From NCBI GenBank assembly GCA_025998295.1, contig BNVT01000045.1, positions 1 through 9,264 of the forward strand: DNA of 9,264 nucleotides. Reading direction: 5' to 3'. Position numbers and translations under genes: made by a program. The stretch is from Endomicrobiia bacterium. GTDB lineage: Bacteria > Elusimicrobiota > Endomicrobiia > Endomicrobiales > Endomicrobiaceae. The notes beneath the pieces were generated by a model. The model saw only the letters and a program-made list of their open reading frames with translations, did no database searches and was not told the DNA's origin. Below are positions 1 to 5,167 of the stretch, piece after piece (position 1 is the first letter of the stretch; every line of letters begins with the position of its first letter).

Positions 1-3
1 CTT

Positions 4-8
4 CTCCT
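4..8 (-). promoter_or_regulatory. Shine-Dalgarno of a minus-strand gene starting outside the window
   Basis: The minus strand reads TAATCAGGAGAAG at the extreme left edge, giving a strong AGGAG about 50 nt downstream of a good minus-strand promoter (58-86). The start codon would fall a few bases beyond position 1, so the gene itself cannot be seen. It lies downstream of the aminotransferase on the same strand but appears to have its own promoter. Confidence 0.55.
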
Positions 9-57
9 GATTAATTTAAATTTTTAAACTTGCAAGTCCGCAAATCTCTAACATGCA

Positions 58-86
58 TTTATATCAAATTGTATGTGTCTTTTCAA
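58..86 (-). promoter_or_regulatory. sigma-70-type promoter for the gene left of the window
   Basis: On the minus strand a -35 box TTGAAA (plus-strand 81-86) is followed by exactly 17 bp and a -10 box TATAAA (plus-strand 58-63). Each hexamer matches the consensus at 5 of 6 positions, and the spacing is optimal. Transcription would start near position 50 and read out of the left edge, past the AGGAG at 4-8. Confidence 0.6.
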
Positions 87-88
87 CT

Positions 89-108
89 TGTTGTAAAATA
101 CTACAACA
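89..108. promoter_or_regulatory. perfect palindrome adjoining the -35 box, possible operator
   Basis: TGTTGTA at 89-95 and TACAACA at 102-108 form a perfect 7-bp inverted repeat with a 6-nt centre. It ends 2 bp from the minus-strand -35 box (81-86). Position and symmetry suit a site for a dimeric regulator of the gene left of the window. No known operator family was matched. A chance palindrome in AT-rich DNA is possible. Confidence 0.35.
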
Positions 109-145
109 TATTGGACTTTTATAAAAACAAAGACAAACAGACTAA

Positions 146-169
146 AACACAACATTTGATTGTTTTGTT
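146..169 (-). terminator. weak candidate terminator downstream of the aminotransferase
   Basis: Arms at 146-154 and 161-169 pair over nine positions with one mismatch around a 6-nt loop. On the minus strand T-rich but interrupted sequence follows. The stem is almost all A-T and lies about 115 nt beyond the aminotransferase stop codon, so this is only the best available candidate for its terminator. Confidence 0.2.
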
Positions 170-285
170 ATTTAGGTTTACTCTTGAATATCTTTTGAGT
201 CGCGTGATTTCCCGCAACAGCGAAATGAGTTTTCGTTTTATTGTTCTCGATAAAGCAAAAATTCTTAGCATTTCTGTATTTGTTT

Positions 286-1467
286 TTATTTTAAAGCAGT
301 TTCTAGTCTGTCCATCCCGGATTGAATATTTTCAATGGAAGTTGCGTAAGAAAGCCTCATATATCCTTCAGCCCCGAAAGCCGACCCGCCAACAACAGCA
401 ATTTTTGCTCTATCAAGCAAAAAATTCGTGAATTCGATATCCGTGTTAATTGTTTTGCCGTTAAAACTTTTTCCGAGAAATGTTTTAATGTTAGGAAAAA
501 CATAAAACGCTCCCTCAGGTTTTCTGCATGTTATGCCATCTATTTTATTTAATCTTCCGACAATATAATCTCTTCTTTTCTCAAACTCTTTTCTCATAAA
601 TTCAACACATTCTTGCGTTCCGTTTAACGCTTCCACTGCGGCTTTAATTGAGATTGAAGAAGCACTGGAAGTAGACTGGCTTTGTACTTTTGACATCGCT
701 GAAATAATGTTTTTAGGCCCTGCCGCGTAACCTAGCCTCCAGCCTGTCATTGCGTACGCTTTTGAAACACCGTTTATCACAACGGTAAAATCTCTTGCTT
801 CGGGAGCGACTTGGGCAATAGAAGTAAATTTAAAATTATCGTACACAAGTTTTTCGTATATATCATCTGAAATTATAAATATTTTGTTCTTTACGCACAC
901 TTTAGCAATTTCTTTAAGTTCTTGGGCAGAATATGTAACGCCCGTAGGATTTGATGGAGAATTTATTATAATGGCCTTCGTTTTTGACGTTAAAACCTTT
1001 TCTACGCTTTCTGGTGTGATTTTAAAGTTGGTTTTATCCGTAGTTTGAATTATTACAGGTTTTCCACATACAAGAATAACCATGTCTGTATAAGAAACCC
1101 AGTAGGGTGCTGGTATTATAACCTCATCATCAGGGTCGATTATGGATTGGAAAAGATTGTAAAGAGAGTGTTTTGCTCCACTTGAAACTATAATTTCTTC
1201 CGCGGTATAATCAAGGGAGTTATCTCTTTTAAATTTGTTAATAATAGCATTTTTTATTTCAGGCGTTCCCGCAACAGGACAGTATTTTGTGAATCCGGCG
1301 TTTATGGAGTCGATTGCCGCTTGTTTTATGTTTTTAGGAGTGTCAAAATCAGGCTCTCCTGTTCCAAAATTAACAACGTCAACCCCTTGCTGCTTTAATG
1401 CTTTGGCTTTTGCGTCAGTTGCAAGTGTTGGAGACGGCTTAATAGATTGCACTCTTTTTGAAATCAT
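286..1467 (-). CDS. aspC: class I PLP-dependent aspartate aminotransferase
   Basis: This cytosolic aminotransferase should move an amino group between aspartate and 2-oxoglutarate via pyridoxal phosphate (PLP), linking amino-acid metabolism to oxaloacetate. The 393-residue product has the usual length of the bacterial I-gamma subgroup. Visible landmarks are FGTGEPDFDTP (34-44), SPSNPTG (170-176), SDDIYE (200-205, with Asp201 expected to contact the pyridine nitrogen), the PLP-binding Lys236 in NGVSKAYAMTGWRLGY, and Arg371 in MRLSYA for the substrate carboxylate. The ATG at 1467 was chosen because GGGAG lies just upstream and the protein then begins MISKRVQSIKPSP, a typical family start; 25 extra in-frame codons upstream look non-coding. 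It is divergent from rplU, and no clear promoter was found. Some I-gamma relatives also act on prephenate, so exact substrate range is unsettled. Confidence 0.93.
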   Translation of the reverse strand: MISKRVQSIKPSPTLATDAKAKALKQQGVDVVNFGTGEPDFDTPKNIKQAAIDSINAGFTKYCPVAGTPEIKNAIINKFKRDNSLDYTAEEIIVSSGAKHSLYNLFQSIIDPDDEVIIPAPYWVSYTDMVILVCGKPVIIQTTDKTNFKITPESVEKVLTSKTKAIIINSPSNPTGVTYSAQELKEIAKVCVKNKIFIISDDIYEKLVYDNFKFTSIAQVAPEARDFTVVINGVSKAYAMTGWRLGYAAGPKNIISAMSKVQSQSTSSASSISIKAAVEALNGTQECVEFMRKEFEKRRDYIVGRLNKIDGITCRKPEGAFYVFPNIKTFLGKSFNGKTINTDIEFTNFLLDRAKIAVVGGSAFGAEGYMRLSYATSIENIQSGMDRLETALK

Positions 1468-1473
1468 AGCATT

Positions 1474-1478
1474 CTCCC
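1474..1478 (-). promoter_or_regulatory. ribosome binding site fixing the aspC start
   Basis: The minus strand reads GGGAG six bases before the ATG at 1467. A 6-bp hairpin (arms 1480-1485 and 1498-1503, 12-nt loop) ends one base upstream of this site. Confidence 0.7.
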
Positions 1479-1619
1479 GTGTGTTGGATTCACGACAAAC
1501 ACATGAAAGTTTTTTGATTTTTGATTTCGAAGGCAACACCAAATCGCAGCCTATAAAATTTGCTTTGAGTCTAAAATCAGCCGCCTCAAAAAACCTTTTT
1601 CATGCGTTTGTAGTGGGAT

Positions 1620-1648
1620 TTGACAAATATTGTCGATTTTTGTAGATT
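1620..1648 (+). promoter_or_regulatory. promoter of the rplU-rpmA-obgE cluster
   Basis: A perfect -35 TTGACA (1620-1625) is followed by 17 bp and TAGATT (1643-1648), which matches the -10 consensus at 4 of 6 positions. TATACT at 1648-1653 is a better hexamer but 22 bp away. Initiation near 1655 would leave a leader of only about 20 nt, with the AAGGAG SD close to the 5' end, so no room for a long leader control element. Confidence 0.6.
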
Positions 1649-1660
1649 ATACTAATCAGA

Positions 1661-1666
1661 AAGGAG
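1661..1666 (+). promoter_or_regulatory. ribosome binding site fixing the rplU start
   Basis: AAGGAG lies eight bases before the ATG at 1675. It lies inside the longer open frame that begins with TTG at 1630, and so favours the shorter, family-like protein. Confidence 0.8.
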
Positions 1667-1674
1667 CGTGTCAA

Positions 1675-1989
1675 ATGTATGCAATTATTAAAACCGGTGG
1701 AAAGCAATACAAGGTAGAAGAGGGCATAAGTTTGGTTGTAGAAAAGATTGACAAAGCTGAAGCTGGTCAAGAAGTTGTTCTTAATGAAGTTCTCTTGCTT
1801 GTAGATGGAGAAAAAGTGACTATTGGTAAGCCTGTAGTTGATGGCGCATCAGTAGTTGCAAAAGTTATCGCGCAAAAAAGAGCTCCTAAAGTTTTGGTAT
1901 TCAAAAGAAAACCAAAAAAAGGGTACAAAAAGATGCATGGACATCGTCAGTATGTAACAGAGCTTGGAATTACCAAGATTAATGCTTAA
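1675..1989 (+). CDS. rplU: 50S ribosomal protein L21
   Basis: L21 is a large-subunit protein that binds 23S rRNA. The 104-residue product has the normal length. It starts [17 protein letters not shown], the standard L21 N-terminus, and ends with the basic signature region [25 protein letters not shown]. The open frame extends upstream to a TTG at 1630, but that stretch overlaps the promoter and SD, so the ATG at 1675 is the start. rpmA begins 26 nt downstream with its own SD, and the rplU-rpmA-obgE order is one of the most conserved in bacteria. Confidence 0.97.
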   Translation: MYAIIKTGGKQYKVEEGISLVVEKIDKAEAGQEVVLNEVLLLVDGEKVTIGKPVVDGASVVAKVIAQKRAPKVLVFKRKPKKGYKKMHGHRQYVTELGITKINA

Positions 1990-2015
1990 GTAAATTTTTA
2001 TTAGGAGACAGCAAG

Positions 2016-2267
2016 ATGGCACACACTAAAGCGCAGGGTTCGTCAACCAACGGGCGCGATTCGCACGGTCAAAGATTAGGCGTAAAAATATATGGAGATC
2101 AAAAAGCATCTGAAGGTGCGATAATAGTTCGACAAAGAGGGACAAAATACCACCCCGGAATAAATGTGGGGATGGGAAGAGATAATACAATCTTTGCAAA
2201 GGTCGCAGGAGTAGTAAAGTTTGTTAAGAAATCCGGTGACAGATGTTATATAAACGTCGAACAATAA
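2016..2267 (+). CDS. rpmA: 50S ribosomal protein L27
   Basis: L27 is a small basic large-subunit protein whose flexible N-terminus reaches the peptidyl-transferase centre. The 83-residue product begins [16 protein letters not shown] and contains the diagnostic [17 protein letters not shown] (residues 36-52), both hallmarks of the family. It lacks the extra N-terminal segment that a protease removes in Firmicutes. AGGAG (2003-2007) sits eight bases before the start. It lies between rplU and obgE and is almost certainly cotranscribed with them. Confidence 0.97.
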   Translation: MAHTKAQGSSTNGRDSHGQRLGVKIYGDQKASEGAIIVRQRGTKYHPGINVGMGRDNTIFAKVAGVVKFVKKSGDRCYINVEQ

Positions 2268-2289
2268 AATCTAGAGGTAAAGCGCCTCA

Positions 2290-3558
2290 ATGTTTATAGA
2301 TAAAGTTAGCATTTTTCTTGCAGGTGGGCGTGGTGGCGACGGTTGCATTTCTTTTAGAAGGGAGAAGTATGTCCCCTACGGCGGCCCAAATGGTGGCAAC
2401 GGCGGGAAGGGTGGCGATATTTATTTTGAGGGCGATCTTCACAAAACTACTCTTTTGGATTTATCTTACAAACCAAAATTCAATGCACCAAATGGCAAGC
2501 AAGGGTTGTCAAGTAATAAGTTTGGCGGGTACGGCAAAGATTTAATAATAAAAATCCCCTTAGGGACCCTAATTTTTAAAAATGACGAACTTTTTGCAGA
2601 TATCAAGATTGTAGGCGAGCGGATTTTAGTTGTTAAAGGCGGAAGGGGTGGAAGAGGCAACGCTTCTTTTAAAACTGGAAAACATACTGCTCCAAGAATC
2701 GCAGAAAAAGGCGAGCCCGGAGAAACTGCGGAAGTTAATCTTGAACTTCGTTTGATTGCGGACGTCGGTTTTGTAGGTCTGCCAAATGCGGGAAAGTCTA
2801 CCCTTTTATCGCAAATTTCAGCTGCAAAACCTAAAATTGCAGATTATCCTTTTACAACATTAACCCCTAGCTTAGGTGTTGTAAATTACAATGGAAAACA
2901 TTTTGTAGCTGCTGATATACCCGGAATAATCGAAGGCGCTCATGAAGGGAAAGGCCTTGGGTTTGAGTTTTTGAGACATATAAGACGCACAAAAGTTCTT
3001 GTTCACTTGATAGATGTAAGTGGTTTTGATGACAAAGATCCTTATGAAAATTATAAAGTGATAAATAATGAGTTAAAAAAATATTCAAAGCATCTTACAA
3101 AAAAACATATCGTAATAGCTTTAAACAAAGTTGATTTGTCTGAAGCGCAAAAACATATCAAAAAGTTTAAAAAACACCTAAAAACCAAAAAATTGTTTGA
3201 GGTTTCGGCTGCAACAGGAGAAGGCATTGGTGCGTTGCTTGAAGAAACAGCAAAAATGCTTGAAAAACCAATTCCTTTTAATCCTGAAGAAGAAATAGAA
3301 ATCATACCAATAAAAAAATATGTTTACGAACCTGAGTTTAAAGTTAATATCGACAAAAACGGCATTTTTGTAGTTACAGGCACTAAAGTTGAAAAACTTA
3401 CGGAAATGACAAAATTTGGAGAGAACGAAGCATTAAGACGATACCAAAACATTCTCAAAAAAATGGGTTTGGAAATAGAGCTTGAAAAAATGGGTGCTAA
3501 ACACGGAGATGCTGTTAGGATTGCTGATTTTAAATTTACATTTGAAAAAGCTTCTTAG
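2290..3558 (+). CDS. obgE: Obg-family ribosome-assembly GTPase
   Basis: Obg is an essential GTPase that binds the large ribosomal subunit late in its assembly and links growth to nucleotide status. Three parts can be seen in the 422 residues. The glycine-rich Obg fold (1 to about 157) is rich in GG repeats such as AGGRGGDGCISFRREKY. The GTPase domain (about 158-325) has G1 GLPNAGKS (163-170), the switch with FTT (188-190), G3 DIPG (209-212), G4 NKVD (279-282) and G5 SAA (306-308). A C-terminal OCT domain (about 335-415) follows, containing FVVTG and the HGDAVRI segment. AGAGG (2273-2277) precedes the ATG by 12 bases, a little far. rpmA ends 22 nt upstream. No convincing terminator directly follows the stop codon. 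Confidence 0.96.
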   Translation: MFIDKVSIFLAGGRGGDGCISFRREKYVPYGGPNGGNGGKGGDIYFEGDLHKTTLLDLSYKPKFNAPNGKQGLSSNKFGGYGKDLIIKIPLGTLIFKNDELFADIKIVGERILVVKGGRGGRGNASFKTGKHTAPRIAEKGEPGETAEVNLELRLIADVGFVGLPNAGKSTLLSQISAAKPKIADYPFTTLTPSLGVVNYNGKHFVAADIPGIIEGAHEGKGLGFEFLRHIRRTKVLVHLIDVSGFDDKDPYENYKVINNELKKYSKHLTKKHIVIALNKVDLSEAQKHIKKFKKHLKTKKLFEVSAATGEGIGALLEETAKMLEKPIPFNPEEEIEIIPIKKYVYEPEFKVNIDKNGIFVVTGTKVEKLTEMTKFGENEALRRYQNILKKMGLEIELEKMGAKHGDAVRIADFKFTFEKAS

Positions 3559-3573
3559 TTGTTTTTCCCCCTC

Positions 3574-3598
3574 CACTTGCAAAAATGACAATAACTAG
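3574..3598. repeat. imperfect ~25-bp repeat, copy 1
   Basis: This copy runs from CACTTGCAA to ATAACTAG. It matches 3660-3684 in the same orientation with small indels; the shared blocks are TTGCAA, AATGA and AATAACTAG. The copies are 86 bp apart. Because TTGCAA is itself palindromic, CTTGCAAA here and TTTGCAAG in copy 2 also form an 8-bp inverted repeat. Confidence 0.5.
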
Positions 3599-3659
3599 CG
3601 GAGTTTTATTGTTGTCGTACCATTTCGGATCCCTTTTCAAACTATTCTTACAGCTGTGG

Positions 3660-3684
3660 CATTTGCAAGGAATGAAATAACTAG
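3660..3684. repeat. imperfect ~25-bp repeat, copy 2
   Basis: This is the second copy of the repeat at 3574-3598, from CATTTGCAA to AATAACTAG. Two copies in one intergenic gap suggest a dispersed REP-like intergenic element, but the genome-wide distribution cannot be judged from this window. Confidence 0.5.
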
Positions 3685-3688
3685 GCAC

Positions 3689-3726
3689 TCTAAAAGGATG
3701 TGCTTTTGTCCTTTAAGACTTTTAGA
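3689..3726 (+). promoter_or_regulatory. two mutually exclusive hairpins in the purC leader region
   Basis: Hairpin A pairs 3689-3698 with 3709-3718 (ten positions, one A-A mismatch, 10-nt loop). Hairpin B pairs 3689-3696 with 3719-3726 (TCTAAAAG with CTTTTAGA, perfect, 22-nt loop). They share the left arm, so only one can form at a time. No uninterrupted T-run follows either, so this is not a plain terminator. It could be an attenuator-like element for the purine operon or the tail of obgE transcription. No known purine riboswitch core was recognised. Confidence 0.3.
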
Positions 3727-3800
3727 AAAACATATTGGCAAAAGGAAGAAAAATAGATGAGAAGCAATATACTCTAAAGTCATACAAATCCTTAAAAGAA

Positions 3801-3806
3801 AAGGAG
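3801..3806 (+). promoter_or_regulatory. ribosome binding site fixing the purC start
   Basis: AAGGAG lies six bases before the ATG at 3813. It falls inside the longer open frame that starts with TTG at 3735 and supports the shorter start. Confidence 0.8.
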
Positions 3807-3812
3807 AATCAA

Positions 3813-4703
3813 ATGAGCTATCAAGAAAACAGTATTAATCTCCCTTTAGTGCATAGGGGCAAAGTTAGAAATATGTATGATTTGGGTCAAAATTATTTAA
3901 TTGTTGCCTCGGACAGAATATCAGCTTTTGATTATATTATTCCGACAGTAATTCCCGGGAAGGGCAAAATTTTGCATAAGCTTTCCATGTTTTGGTTTGA
4001 TTTTATTCAAGGAATAGTGCCTGATCATATTATTACTGGAGATTTTGATGCTTTTCCGAAAGTTCTTAAACAGTATGAGTATTTGCGCGACAGGTCAATG
4101 ATAGTAAAAAAGGCAAATAGAGTTGATATAGAGTGTATAGTAAGAGGGTATCTTGCAGGTTCCGGTTGGAAAGAGTATCAGAAATCACAAACAGTTTGCG
4201 GTATAAAGTTGCCGGAAGGACTAAAAGAATCTTCTAAACTACCTGAGCCTATTTTTACTCCGTCGAGTAAAGAAGAAGGTGGCAAGCATGATGAAAATAT
4301 CTCCTTTGAAGAAACAGTAAAAAGAGTAGGCAAAGCAACGGCAGAAAGCCTAGGTGAAATTTCTGTTAAATTGTACAAAAAAGTAAGCCAATATTCTCTT
4401 TCAAGGGGCATAATACTTGCCGATACAAAACTTGAATTTGGCTTTTGTGATAATCAACTGATACTGATAGACGAAATATTTACTCCTGATTCTTCAAGAT
4501 TTTGGGAAGTTGATAAATACGAAGAAGGTAAACCTCAGGACAGTCTAGATAAACAGTACTTAAGAGATTATCTTGAAAGTGTAAAATGGGATAAGTCTTC
4601 GCCTGCTCCGGAATTAACGAAAGATATTGTTGAAAAAACAATGGAAAAATATATCGGTGCGTATGAAAAATTAACTGGGAGAAAATTCCAATGTTTGAGA
4701 TAG
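3813..4703 (+). CDS. purC: SAICAR synthetase (phosphoribosylaminoimidazole-succinocarboxamide synthase)
   Basis: PurC joins CAIR and aspartate with ATP to make SAICAR in purine synthesis. The 296-residue protein belongs to the longer subtype, near the yeast Ade1 length, rather than the ~235-residue E. coli type. Motifs in order are HRGKVRNMYDL (14-24), DRISAFDY (34-41), ECIVRGYLAGSGWKEY (107-122), FTPSSKEEGGKHDENIS (148-164, substrate loop), DTKLEFG (204-210) and DEIFTPDSSRFW (220-231). The ATG at 3813 was chosen for its SD; the 26 in-frame codons upstream are lysine-rich and unlike the family. The last 13 nt overlap purS, placing it first in a purC-purS-purL-purQ operon. Confidence 0.96.
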   Translation: MSYQENSINLPLVHRGKVRNMYDLGQNYLIVASDRISAFDYIIPTVIPGKGKILHKLSMFWFDFIQGIVPDHIITGDFDAFPKVLKQYEYLRDRSMIVKKANRVDIECIVRGYLAGSGWKEYQKSQTVCGIKLPEGLKESSKLPEPIFTPSSKEEGGKHDENISFEETVKRVGKATAESLGEISVKLYKKVSQYSLSRGIILADTKLEFGFCDNQLILIDEIFTPDSSRFWEVDKYEEGKPQDSLDKQYLRDYLESVKWDKSSPAPELTKDIVEKTMEKYIGAYEKLTGRKFQCLR

Positions 4704-5167
4704 AAATCTTTAATAAAAAAGGGTTTAAAAATTCGCATGGAGAACATGTGTTGTCCGATATTTTCGAACTTGCTATTAGAGATATAACGAAAGTGGAATA
4801 TTCTCCTTTGTATTTCATTGACGGCGATATAAATCTCTCTGAGGCAAAAATGATAGCGGTGGAATTGTTGAGCGATAAAATAACCGAATCTTGTACTGTA
4901 AGACGTTATTCTGATTTAAATTCTAAGACTGTTAATTTACATATGCTGTCTGCTTCTGTAATAGAAGTTTGTTATAGAAAAGGCGTTACAGATACAGTGG
5001 TCGAAAGTGTGATGAAAGCTGTAAAAGATTTGGGCATTGACAAAGATATTAAAGTCAGAGCAGCACGTAAATATTATCTTTACGGCACAGTATCGAAAAC
5101 AGTTTTAAACATCATAGCAATAAAATTGTTAGCAAATACATTAGTTCAAGAGTATAAAATAAAATGA
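4691..5167 (+). CDS. purS: FGAM synthase PurS-type subunit with two tandem PurS-like domains
   Basis: PurS is the small bridging subunit that holds PurL and PurQ together in the bacterial FGAM synthase complex. Usual PurS is about 80 residues, whereas this protein has 158 and appears to contain two copies of the fold. Domain 1 (about 1-70) has IEIFNKKGFKNSHGEHV, YFIDGDINLSEA and a closing ELLSDKITES. Domain 2 (about 89-156) has IEVCYRKGVTDTVVESV, ARKYYLYGTVS and KLLANTLVQEY. In several deltaproteobacteria, from memory, similar paired domains are fused to the N-terminus of PurL; here they are a separate gene. GGGAG (4677-4681) precedes the start by nine bases, within the end of purC. The stop codon overlaps the purL start as ATGA. 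Homology rests on motif recall, not alignment. Confidence 0.8.
   Translation: MFEIEIFNKKGFKNSHGEHVLSDIFELAIRDITKVEYSPLYFIDGDINLSEAKMIAVELLSDKITESCTVRRYSDLNSKTVNLHMLSASVIEVCYRKGVTDTVVESVMKAVKDLGIDKDIKVRAARKYYLYGTVSKTVLNIIAIKLLANTLVQEYKIK

Noticed and set aside
119..271. Minus-strand 50-codon open frame with a basic N-terminus and hydrophobic end (begins MLRIFALSRTIKRK)
   Set aside because: It has no SD and no recognisable motif, and it overlaps the promoter-proximal AT-rich gap; a frame this short is easily chance.
1468..1542. N-terminal extension of the aminotransferase to ATG 1542
   Set aside because: The SD at 1474-1478 and the family start both point to 1467, and the extra residues look non-coding.
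1630..1674. Longer rplU start at TTG 1630
   Set aside because: It would translate through the promoter and SD and adds residues foreign to L21.
2274..2288. GAGG/CCTC hairpin over the obgE SD
   Set aside because: Only four to five pairs with a small loop; too weak to claim regulation.
3731..3773. purC promoter candidates (TTGTCC with CATATT; TATACT at 3768)
   Set aside because: The first matches weakly and the second has no -35 box at proper spacing, so neither was annotated.
3735..3812. Longer purC start at TTG 3735
   Set aside because: AAGGAG before the ATG at 3813 and the normal PurC N-terminus favour the shorter form.
3559..3812. Known purine riboswitch upstream of purC
   Set aside because: I could not find the three-way junction core or its conserved loops; the hairpins there are of a different type.
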